Of a stretch of DNA of 8,847 bases, positions 1-5,530 are shown in pieces. The notes under the pieces were generated by a model. That model was not told where the DNA came from. It was given only the letters and a program-made list of their open reading frames with translations, and searched no databases. Positions within the stretch are counted from its first letter, which is position 1; every line of letters starts with the position of its first letter. This DNA comes from Acidobacteriota bacterium (GTDB lineage Bacteria > Acidobacteriota > Polarisedimenticolia > JAPUIV01), in the NCBI GenBank assembly GCA_027296665.1, contig JAPUIV010000168.1, forward strand, positions 1-8,847, read 5' to 3'. A program made the translations under genes and the position numbers.

Positions 1-1215
1 AGGGATGATCCGGTGGACCGGGTGGAGAACCTTCTCAAGGAAGGATCCGAGGTTCTGTGCCAGGTCACAAAGGAATCGTTGCCCAACAAGGGAGCGCGCA
101 TCACCTGTTACATCTCACTCCCGGGAAGGTTCATGGTCCTGATGCCTGCGGTGAATCATCTCGGTGTGTCCCGAAAGGTAGATAATCCCAGGGATCGGGA
201 TCGCCTTCGAAAGATCGTTGCCAGCCTCCGACGCCCCGGCGAGGGTTACATCGTTCGAACCGCCGGGGCGGCACGGTCTTCGATCGAACTGGAACATGAC
301 GTCCGGTATCTTCAAGATGTGTGGGACGAGATTCGCAAGAAAAAGGAAACGGCCCGCCCCCCGATGGTCCTCCATGAGGAACTGGACATCAGCCGGAAGG
401 TTTTGCGGGATCGCTTCGGTCCGGATTTCCAGCGGGTCCTGGTGGATCAGGGTGAACCATTCCGGAAATGCAGGGATTTCGTGGCCCGCTTCCAACCGGA
501 ACTCGCGCGCCGCGTCCGGCCCTATGGCGAGGAGACTCCCATGTTCGAGGAGTTCGGTATAGAGGCAGAACTGGAAAAGGCCTTGCGAAGCCGCGTGTGG
601 CTGCGGTCTGGCGGACACCTGGTGATCCATCAAACAGAAGCTCTGGTGGCGGTCGATGTCAATACCGGAAAATTTGTTGGAAAGCGCAGGCTGGAAGAGA
701 CCGTTCTTCAGACCAACCTGGAAGCGGCCCGGGAGATTGTCCGGCAACTCCGTCTCAGGGACCTGGGAGGAATCATTGTCGTTGACTTCATCGACATGGA
801 GGAACGGGGGAGTAAAAAGGAATTGATCAAAACCCTCCAGGAGGAACTGGGAAAAGATCGAGCCCGAACCCGGCTTTTGCAGATCAGTGATTTCGGCCTG
901 GTGGAGATCACGCGCCAGCGGCGGAAGCGGAGCCTGGAAAGTACCCTTTGCCAGCCTTGCCCTTACTGTTCGGGAAGCGGCCGGGTTCGTTCAGCCGCAA
1001 CGGTCAGCATCTCGGTGGAGCGGGAACTGGAGAAACGAGCCGCGCGCCTGAACGGCAGGGAGGTGGTAATCCGGGTCCATCCCGACGTGGCCTCTATTCT
1101 GGAAGAAGAGAGGGAGTCCCTTCTCACACCGCTGGGAGGGAGGGATAATATCTCCCTGAAGATCCTTGCCGATGCCAATCTGCACCTGGAGCAGTTCGAC
1201 ATCGGCACCCATTAA
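1..1215 (+). CDS. rng: Ribonuclease E/G family endoribonuclease (RNase G-like), 5' partial
   Basis: Single-strand-specific endoribonuclease for rRNA maturation and mRNA turnover, acting in the cytoplasm. The reading frame is open from base 1, so the gene starts upstream. The GTG at 13 is internal, because the sequence around it already matches the end of the S1 RNA-binding domain (LLKEGSEVLCQVTKE, then KGARITCYISLPGRFMVLMP). About 100 residues seem to be missing compared with the usual length near 490-500. Codons 219-230 carry the nuclease motif VDVNTGKFVGKR. Codons 257-266 carry GGIIVVDFIDM with the second acidic cluster. Codons 320-323 are CPYC, the zinc-link motif of the family. The lack of a long C-terminal scaffold after the catalytic core and small domain favours RNase G over a full RNase E. 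The last codon overlaps the stop of the convergent thioesterase gene. The family assignment is firm; the G versus E choice rests on length. Confidence 0.95.
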   Translation, partial: RDDPVDRVENLLKEGSEVLCQVTKESLPNKGARITCYISLPGRFMVLMPAVNHLGVSRKVDNPRDRDRLRKIVASLRRPGEGYIVRTAGAARSSIELEHDVRYLQDVWDEIRKKKETARPPMVLHEELDISRKVLRDRFGPDFQRVLVDQGEPFRKCRDFVARFQPELARRVRPYGEETPMFEEFGIEAELEKALRSRVWLRSGGHLVIHQTEALVAVDVNTGKFVGKRRLEETVLQTNLEAAREIVRQLRLRDLGGIIVVDFIDMEERGSKKELIKTLQEELGKDRARTRLLQISDFGLVEITRQRRKRSLESTLCQPCPYCSGSGRVRSAATVSISVERELEKRAARLNGREVVIRVHPDVASILEEERESLLTPLGGRDNISLKILADANLHLEQFDIGTH

Positions 1216-1229
1216 TGTGCTGCTCTTTT
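1189..1229 (+). terminator. Possible weak intrinsic terminator across the rng stop
   Basis: GAGCAG at 1189-1194 is repeated inverted as CTGCTC at 1220-1225 and is followed by TTTT at 1226-1229. A smaller alternative hairpin, GCAC 1205-1208 with GTGC 1217-1220, sits inside. The 25-base spacing makes the long stem weak. It straddles the overlapping stop codons of the convergent genes, where a terminator would be expected, but the structure alone does not prove one. Confidence 0.25.
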
Positions 1230-1739
1230 CGCCGATCTCTTTTTCCGGAATGCAATCCGGGATCTGCGACGCATTTCTCCCTCTTTCTGCCGGCGGCTGT
1301 CCTCCCTGGTTTTCGGGATGAGTTGGGGAACACAGCCGGGCCGGCCTCGGTCGTCCAATCCCACCATGGTCAGATAGGCGGAGCAGGTGTGGAGCAGCCG
1401 CCCGGTTTTGGGATCCTCGGAAAGGACCTGGACACCGATCTCCATGGAGGACCGATGGACATAGTTCACGGAGGCACGGAGGTGGACGATATCTCCAAGA
1501 TGGATCGGAAACAGGAAGTCAAGATGATCAACCGAGGCTGTGACCACATTCATCCGGCAATGGCGCAAGGCGGATACGGCGGCCGCCTTGTCGATCCATT
1601 CCATGACCCGGCCGCCGAAGATCGAACCAAATTTATTGGTATCCTCAGGCATCACGATCGTGGTCATCCTGACCCGTGATCCCGCGGGTCCTTTTCCCTT
1701 TCCCTGCAATTTTTCCCTTGGCTTTGTACGGGTTGCCAT
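1212..1739 (-). CDS. Hotdog-fold acyl-CoA thioesterase (YciA/ACOT-like)
   Basis: Predicted cytoplasmic thioesterase that hydrolyses acyl-CoA to free acid and CoA; the substrate chain length cannot be read from the sequence. The protein is 175 residues. Residues 31-58 carry the family signature, including PEDTNKFGSIFGG, then WIDKAAA and a following RH. Asn35 and Asp50 are the likely catalytic pair by comparison with ACOT and YciA enzymes. One hotdog domain covers about residues 22-140. The C-terminal tail of about 30 residues is very rich in Arg and Lys and is probably disordered. I chose ATG 1739 because AGGAAAG lies 8 bases upstream. The longer frame would need a TTG at 1817, which falls inside the predicted -35 box. 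The gene is transcribed away from the fur-led operon and converges on rng with a 4-base stop overlap. Confidence 0.88.
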   Translation of the reverse strand: MATRTKPREKLQGKGKGPAGSRVRMTTIVMPEDTNKFGSIFGGRVMEWIDKAAAVSALRHCRMNVVTASVDHLDFLFPIHLGDIVHLRASVNYVHRSSMEIGVQVLSEDPKTGRLLHTCSAYLTMVGLDDRGRPGCVPQLIPKTREDSRRQKEGEMRRRSRIAFRKKRSAKRAAH

Positions 1740-1747
1740 GGTGAGGA

Positions 1748-1754
1748 CTTTCCT
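1748..1754 (-). promoter_or_regulatory. Ribosome binding site deciding the thioesterase start
   Basis: AGGAAAG on the minus strand lies 8 bases before ATG 1739, whereas the alternative starts at 1790 (ATG) and 1817 (TTG) have no comparable site. A small GC hairpin, with arms 1757-1761 and 1765-1769, sits just upstream in the leader and could affect access to this site. Confidence 0.6.
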
Positions 1755-1788
1755 GCCGCGGATGCCGCGATCATTACCGATTTCAGGC

Positions 1789-1817
1789 ATGATAGAAGGG
1801 AAGCGAAAAGGGGTCAA
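1789..1817 (-). promoter_or_regulatory. Sigma70-type promoter for the thioesterase gene
   Basis: On the minus strand, TTGACC at 1817-1812 (5 of 6 to the -35 consensus) is separated by exactly 17 bases from TATCAT at 1794-1789 (5 of 6 to the -10 consensus). Transcription would begin near 1782, giving a leader of about 43 bases before ATG 1739. This is the best promoter match in the window. Confidence 0.6.
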
Positions 1818-1832
1818 GTTGGGTGATCATCC

Positions 1833-1847
1833 GGGGGGGTGGGTGGG
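1833..1847 (+). other. Potential G-quadruplex between divergent promoters
   Basis: The plus strand holds a run of seven G, then T, GGG, T, GGG. This can be read as four GGG tracts with single-base loops, the pattern expected of a very stable quadruplex. It sits directly before the proposed fur -35 box and 15 bases from the thioesterase -35 box. Folding in vivo is not shown by sequence. Confidence 0.4.
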
Positions 1848-1876
1848 ATGACAGAGGAATTGGCGTCGGTTATGGT
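1848..1876 (+). promoter_or_regulatory. Candidate promoter of the fur-led operon
   Basis: ATGACA at 1848-1853 (5 of 6 to TTGACA) is followed after 17 bases by TATGGT at 1871-1876 (4 of 6 to TATAAT). An overlapping TATATT at 1876-1881 is a better -10 but has no matching -35. Either way, transcription would start within the palindrome at 1878-1904, which fits an operator that blocks the promoter. Confidence 0.45.
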
Positions 1877-1877
1877 A

Positions 1878-1904
1878 TATTGAGATTGAGTCTCAATTGC
1901 AATA
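1878..1904 (+). promoter_or_regulatory. Fur-box-like operator (imperfect palindrome)
   Basis: The site is a 27-base palindrome centred on T1891, with 11 of 13 pairs complementary. The left half contains ATTGAG twice in tandem (1879-1884 and 1885-1890). The right half is CTCAAT then TGCAAT. The arrangement of hexamers around a single central base is that of classical Fur boxes, although the hexamer is not the E. coli GATAAT. It ends 8 bases before the start codon of a Fur-family gene and overlaps its likely promoter, so autoregulation is the simplest reading. Confidence 0.65.
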
Positions 1905-1912
1905 GGGTTGAC

Positions 1913-2335
1913 ATGGACGGCGCCATCATATTCCGGCAATACCTCAAGAGAAAGAACCTGAGGGAAACGGTGGAACGCAGGACGATCCTGGCGGAAGTCC
2001 GCTCCCTCCACAAGCATTTTACCGTTGATGATTTACAGTTCCGATTCCGAAAAAGGCGCCGCACGGTTTCCCGGGCCACCTTGTATCGAACCCTGATCCA
2101 CCTCGTTGAGAGCGGGCTGGTCAGGAAACTCGACCTGGGGCAGAGAGAAGCCATTTTCGAATACCAATTCAACCATGCCCATCATGAACACATGATTTGC
2201 CTGAAATGCGGGAAGGTGATCGAATTCACCAACCATGAGATGGAGCGTCTCCAGGAAGCGGCCTGCCGGGCCCGGCGGTTCCGGGCGGTCCGTCACTACC
2301 TTCAGATCCTGGGGTATTGCCGGGGGTGTCGATGA
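1913..2335 (+). CDS. Fur-family metal-responsive transcriptional regulator
   Basis: Cytoplasmic DNA-binding regulator of 140 residues, the usual Fur size. Residues 15-70 form the winged-helix domain, with the recognition-helix signature SRATLYRTL at 53-61. The metal-binding segment HAHHEHMICLKCGKVIEF at 88-105 supplies His88, His90, His91, His93 and the first CxxC (Cys96, Cys99). The second CxxC is Cys136 and Cys139 at the extreme C-terminus, so a structural zinc site is likely intact. Whether the sensed signal is iron, zinc, manganese or peroxide cannot be decided from this. ATG 1913 is preferred: AGGG lies 5 bases upstream and the protein then starts as Fur proteins do. The GTG at 1823 would put the promoter and operator inside the gene. 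It is the first gene of a four-gene run and overlaps the next by ATGA. Confidence 0.92.
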   Translation: MDGAIIFRQYLKRKNLRETVERRTILAEVRSLHKHFTVDDLQFRFRKRRRTVSRATLYRTLIHLVESGLVRKLDLGQREAIFEYQFNHAHHEHMICLKCGKVIEFTNHEMERLQEAACRARRFRAVRHYLQILGYCRGCR

Positions 2336-2928
2336 GGAGACAGGTAGTCTTCGCCATCCTGACGGCGGCGGTGGGCAGCCTCCTACCCCATTCCCTCCTG
2401 GAGGCAAAGGTGTACCTGACCCAGGAGGAGGCGTTGGCCATGGTATTCGCCGATCCGGGTAAGGTAGAACGGAAAACCGCTTTTCTCACCCGGAATCAGG
2501 TTCTCCGAATCCAGGAAATAGCGGGAGTGCCGGTCGAATCTAAGGTGATCACCTTTTACCTTGGCGAAAAAAACGGAGGGGGCAGGACAGCGGCTTTTTT
2601 TGACACGCATACGGTTCGAACCCTTCCCGAAACCCTTCTTATCGTTGTCGATCCAGAGGGAAAGTTGGAACAGGTCACCGTTCTTACCTTTCTGGAACCA
2701 ACCGATTACCTTCCCAGGGGGAAATGGTACGAACAGTTCGATGGAAAAACACTTGGGAAGGATCTGTTCCTTGAACGGGGTATCCACGGGATCACCGGCG
2801 CCTCTCTCACCTCCCGGGCGGCCATCCGAGCGGTACGGCGGATCCTTGCAATTCACTCCGTGTTGCGTGAAGAGGGGGGAATCGAGCCTCGGGAGCCGGG
2901 AGGATCGGACGAGGGGCACATTGAATAA
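2332..2928 (+). CDS. Exported FMN-binding-domain protein (RnfG/NqrC-type domain)
   Basis: Protein of 198 residues, likely outside the cytoplasmic membrane and carrying flavin. Residues 1-25 look like a signal peptide: MRRQ, a hydrophobic stretch, then a probable cleavage near LEA-KV. The FMN-binding domain fills roughly residues 65-178 and ends with ITGASLTSRA at 154-163. This corresponds to the [ST]GA[TS] motif that ApbE-type transferases flavinylate through a phosphoester bond; Ser158 would be the acceptor. The Asp usually found three residues before the [ST]GA core is His152 here, so covalent flavinylation is not certain. ATG 2332 overlaps the fur stop as ATGA, and a G-rich stretch precedes it; the TTG at 2317 is less likely. 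The following gene encodes a membrane protein with heme-ligand-like histidines, a common partner for such flavin proteins. I did not recognise a specific named family member. Confidence 0.8.
   Translation: MRRQVVFAILTAAVGSLLPHSLLEAKVYLTQEEALAMVFADPGKVERKTAFLTRNQVLRIQEIAGVPVESKVITFYLGEKNGGGRTAAFFDTHTVRTLPETLLIVVDPEGKLEQVTVLTFLEPTDYLPRGKWYEQFDGKTLGKDLFLERGIHGITGASLTSRAAIRAVRRILAIHSVLREEGGIEPREPGGSDEGHIE
2911..2916 (+). promoter_or_regulatory. Ribosome binding site supporting a TTG start
   Basis: GAGGGG ends 4 bases before TTG 2921. No ATG or GTG occurs in frame ahead of the first membrane helix of the downstream protein, so this site is the main evidence for the TTG start. Confidence 0.5.
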
Positions 2929-3451
2929 ATTCGAAAAATGGCTTCTCCACCTTTCCACCGCCGTGCTGGGGGTGTCGGGAGCCGGTTTCTGGTGGATGAA
3001 ACACCTGATGGAACCAATCGATCCCTTTGCCGTGGTGAACCACCTCTTGCAGCCCTGGTTCCTCGCCATGCATATCCTGGTTGCGCCGGTGGTCCTGTTC
3101 GCCGTCGGCCTCATCGCCAGAGAACATATATGGAAGGAGTCCCGCCGGCCCGGCAACCGGAATCGCCGAATCGGCTTCGCCTGTTTCACTGCCCTCGGGG
3201 TGAGCGGGCTGTCCGGCTACTTGTTACAGACTACCGTACGGGAAGGACTGCGCCTTGTGTTCTTGTGGGTTCATCTCTCTTCCGGAGCCGTTTATCTTGC
3301 GGCCTACCTGATCCACCTGGCTTTCGCCTTGCGGTTGGCAAGAAGGCGCCGCCGGGGAATGCTCCTTGTTTCGGACCGGGACCCCCGATATAATGCCGGT
3401 GGACAAGAAACAGAAGAAGAAACTACACCTACCGTGGAGGGTTTGGCATGA
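2921..3451 (+). CDS. Four-helix membrane protein, probable b-type cytochrome
   Basis: Integral membrane protein of 176 residues with four predicted helices, at about residues 8-30, 46-66, 84-106 and 112-137. Histidines lie at matching depths in helices 1, 2 and 4: His10, His51, His118 and His132. The last two are spaced HX13H, as in heme-ligating helices of cytochrome b proteins. Up to two b hemes could be bound, which suggests transmembrane electron transfer. Further His residues (28, 41, 69) lie near helix ends. The tail after residue 138 is polar, first rich in Arg and later in Glu. The proposed TTG start overlaps the FMN-binding gene by 8 bases, and the stop overlaps the next start as ATGA, so translation is probably coupled. 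It resembles small DUF4405-like cytochromes, but I could not assign a family with certainty. Confidence 0.72.
   Translation: MNKFEKWLLHLSTAVLGVSGAGFWWMKHLMEPIDPFAVVNHLLQPWFLAMHILVAPVVLFAVGLIAREHIWKESRRPGNRNRRIGFACFTALGVSGLSGYLLQTTVREGLRLVFLWVHLSSGAVYLAAYLIHLAFALRLARRRRRGMLLVSDRDPRYNAGGQETEEETTPTVEGLA
3436..3441 (+). promoter_or_regulatory. Strong ribosome binding site for the TPR gene
   Basis: GGAGGG lies 6 bases before ATG 3448, inside the end of the upstream cytochrome-like gene. It supports independent, efficient initiation as well as coupling through the ATGA overlap. Confidence 0.6.
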
Positions 3452-4812
3452 AATTCCATCCCCGTAAAGCCGGGACCGACCGCTTCATGTCCCTGGTCGC
3501 CTGCATTTTCCTGATAATTCTTTCGAGTTTGGCTCCCGTCCGGGCCGCCGGAACCACCCGGGTGGCGGGGACGGTAATGGATCTCGAAGGAAACCCGATT
3601 CCCGGCGTCAAAGTTCATCTGGAAAGCGCCGATGTCAAGGGAAAGAAAACCCCCTCTGCGAAAGTCAATAAGAAGGGTAAGTGGTCCTATCCTTTTCTGG
3701 ACATCACTTCGGGAAGATCCTGGAAGGTCGTTCCCGTGCATCCGGGCTACATGATCCTGCGGGTCGTGTTCCGAAGTGTGGATTCATTCGGCGAAACCAT
3801 GGCCCAGGGTGACAGAATCCTGAATGATAAACAGGAGCTTCCGGTGATCCAGTTTTATCCGGTTGGCCAGGGCGTGAATGCCAGGGGGAAAAACGAGGTT
3901 AATTTCACCCTGGTGCGCAAGGAAGACTTCGTCGAATTCCGCCAAAGACTTCTCCGGGAGAGACAGGCGGAAAAGGGCGGCGGGCCCAGCGCCAAGGAGA
4001 TCGCAGCCCAGAAAAAAGCGGAAGAACGGCGGCGGAAAAAAGAAAAAGAAATCCAGACTTTCGATTCCGCTGTTCAATACGCACGCAACGGCCAGCACGA
4101 GAATGCCGTCTCGGCCTTCCAGGCATTCCTTACCACCGAACCTGATAATGAACAGGCACATTACGAGCTTGGCAAGAGCCAGTCGGAAATCGGCAATACC
4201 GAGGCGGCCCTTGCCGAGTTCCGGAAAACCCTTGAACTGAACCCCGAGTTCATCGGCGCCCATTTTCGGTTGGGAATTCTGTACGCCCGATCGGGCCGGA
4301 TGGCGGAGGCGGAGACGGAATTCCGGGGAGAACTGGAGCAGAATCCGGAGGATCCTTCGGTCCTGTACAATCTCGGTATCAGCCTGTACGAGCAGAAAAA
4401 GTTTGATGACGCAATCACCTGGCTGGAAAGAGCGGCGGAATCAGATCCGGAAAATGGCCGGGTGTACTGGATGTTGGCGAAAATCTATGAGGGCCGCGGG
4501 GATGGGCCGAAGGCAAACGCCCAGTACGAAAAGTTTGCCCTGGCAAATCCAGAAAAGGCTCCGGCCGCTTTTTACAATATCGGCCAGGATGCTTTCAAGA
4601 AGAGGAATCGTAAAGAGGCGGCCATCGCCTTTCGCAAGGCGTTGGAACTGAATCCCGAATATGCCGATGCCCACCTGCAACTCGGTTACTGTCTGGTGGG
4701 GATGGCGGAATTCGACAATGCCGTCAAGCATCTCCGCAAATTCCTGGAACTGGAACCGAACAGCCCCCAAGCCAAGGAGATCCGGGAAACCATCACGCAG
4801 TTGTCACAATAG
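3448..4812 (+). CDS. Secreted TPR protein with carboxypeptidase-regulatory-like N-domain
   Basis: Protein of 454 residues, probably periplasmic or surface-exposed. Residues 1-34 form a signal peptide (hydrophobic core 14-30, likely cleavage after VRA). Residues 37-115 look like a carboxypeptidase regulatory-like beta sandwich, starting VAGTVMDLEGNPIPGVKV. Residues 155-201 are a highly charged Lys, Arg and Glu linker, probably helical or coiled. Residues 202-440 hold seven consecutive 34-35-residue tetratricopeptide repeats; clear examples are the repeats ending LELNPEF, LELNPEY and LELEPNS. TPR arrays act as protein-binding scaffolds, so a role in assembling or anchoring partners is possible, but no enzyme domain is visible. 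It closes the Fur-led run of four genes; whether it works with the flavin and cytochrome proteins is inferred only from gene overlap. Confidence 0.85.
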   Translation: MKFHPRKAGTDRFMSLVACIFLIILSSLAPVRAAGTTRVAGTVMDLEGNPIPGVKVHLESADVKGKKTPSAKVNKKGKWSYPFLDITSGRSWKVVPVHPGYMILRVVFRSVDSFGETMAQGDRILNDKQELPVIQFYPVGQGVNARGKNEVNFTLVRKEDFVEFRQRLLRERQAEKGGGPSAKEIAAQKKAEERRRKKEKEIQTFDSAVQYARNGQHENAVSAFQAFLTTEPDNEQAHYELGKSQSEIGNTEAALAEFRKTLELNPEFIGAHFRLGILYARSGRMAEAETEFRGELEQNPEDPSVLYNLGISLYEQKKFDDAITWLERAAESDPENGRVYWMLAKIYEGRGDGPKANAQYEKFALANPEKAPAAFYNIGQDAFKKRNRKEAAIAFRKALELNPEYADAHLQLGYCLVGMAEFDNAVKHLRKFLELEPNSPQAKEIRETITQLSQ

Positions 4813-4819
4813 GGAAACG

Positions 4820-4832
4820 GGGCGAAACGCCC
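4820..4832. terminator. Weak hairpin between convergent genes
   Basis: GGGCG at 4820-4824 and CGCCC at 4828-4832 form a 5-pair GC stem with an AAA loop, in the 38-base gap between the TPR gene and gmhA stops. No run of T follows on either strand, so it is at best a weak or factor-assisted bidirectional terminator. Confidence 0.3.
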
Positions 4833-4850
4833 GGGGTCCTGGACCTGTGA

Positions 4851-5429
4851 TCAGTGGCATCCTTCAACCACCATCTCGCACAAGAGATGGCCGAGCATGA
4901 GATGGGTTTCCTGGATTCGTTGAGTTTCCTTCCCGGGAACCAGGAAGATTGTTTCGGCTTGCTCCAGGGCCTCGCCACCGTTTCCTCCCAGAAATGCGAA
5001 GGTGTGGAGTCCCGCCTCCCGGGCTACCCGTAATCCCTGGTTGATATTGGGTGATCGACCGCTGGTGGAGATGCCGATGGCGGCATCTCCCTTCTTTCCC
5101 AGTGCCCGGATCTGGCGGGCGAATACCGAGCCATAGTCGAAATCGTTGGCGAGACTCGTCAGGACCGAAGAGTCGGTCGTGAGGGCGATGGCTGCCAGCC
5201 CTTGCCAATCCCTTCCCATGGTGCCGACAAGTTCCGAGGCGAAATGCTGGGCGTCGGCTGCGCTTCCGCCGTTTCCGAAGAACAGGATTTTTCCGCCGTT
5301 CCCCAGGATCGCCACCAGGGCGCCGGCGGCCTGAATGATTCTATCGTTGTTGGTTTCGAAGAATCGGGAGACGAGATCCTGATGATCGGCGACAGCACGG
5401 CGGATCCATTCCCCTGGATTTTTGGTCAT
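4851..5429 (-). CDS. gmhA: Sedoheptulose-7-phosphate isomerase (phosphoheptose isomerase, SIS domain)
   Basis: Cytoplasmic enzyme converting sedoheptulose 7-phosphate to heptose 7-phosphate, the first step toward the heptose of LPS core or S-layer glycans. The 192-residue length is that of GmhA. A single SIS domain is present, with the phosphate-binding loop FGNGGSAADAQH at 51-62 and STSG at 121-124. The expected zinc ligands are all present: His62, Glu66, Gln173 and His181, in the segments QHFASEL and QRIQETHLMLGH. ATG 5429 is preceded by GAGG at 5 bases' distance. The gene lies 101 bases downstream of pgeF on the same strand and faces the TPR gene. Other heptose-pathway genes (gmhB, hldE) are not in the window. 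A DiaA-like SIS protein is a less likely alternative, because the metal-binding set is intact. Confidence 0.9.
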   Translation of the reverse strand: MTKNPGEWIRRAVADHQDLVSRFFETNNDRIIQAAGALVAILGNGGKILFFGNGGSAADAQHFASELVGTMGRDWQGLAAIALTTDSSVLTSLANDFDYGSVFARQIRALGKKGDAAIGISTSGRSPNINQGLRVAREAGLHTFAFLGGNGGEALEQAETIFLVPGKETQRIQETHLMLGHLLCEMVVEGCH

Positions 5430-5481
5430 GACAACCTCGAACCGATCGATCTCATGTCGGCCACCTTGACTTTCTACGGTA

Positions 5482-5505
5482 GATCTCGCTACCCGGGGTT
5501 GTCAA
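5482..5505 (-). promoter_or_regulatory. Low-confidence promoter upstream of gmhA
   Basis: A perfect TTGACA occurs on the minus strand at 5505-5500, but the best -10 at an 18-base spacing is TACCGT, only 3 of 6. The -35 hexamer lies within a short palindrome, GGTTG T CAACC at 5497-5507. The 101-base gap between pgeF and gmhA leaves room for a separate promoter. Confidence 0.25.
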
Positions 5506-5530
5506 CCTCCAAGGGTCGGGGGGAGGAACC

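Noticed and set aside
1215..1679. Plus-strand frame of 154 codons after rng
   Set aside because: It is fully antisense to the thioesterase, whose signature motifs are intact.
1740..1817. N-terminal extension of the thioesterase from TTG 1817
   Set aside because: The TTG lies in the -35 box of a good promoter, has no ribosome binding site, and would add 26 residues not needed by the hotdog fold.
1823..1912. N-terminal extension of the Fur-family protein from GTG 1823
   Set aside because: It would place the G tract, promoter and operator palindrome within the coding sequence and add a Gly-rich segment atypical of Fur proteins.
2561..2920. Upstream extension of the cytochrome-like gene back to 2561
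   Set aside because: It would overlap most of the FMN-binding gene in another frame and encode low-complexity sequence with no homology signal. TTG 2921 has a ribosome binding site and starts directly at the first helix.
2383..3189. Minus-strand reading frame of 268 codons opposite the FMN-binding and cytochrome-like genes
   Set aside because: No domain or ribosome binding site is visible, and the plus-strand genes carry clear motifs and overlapping starts and stops.
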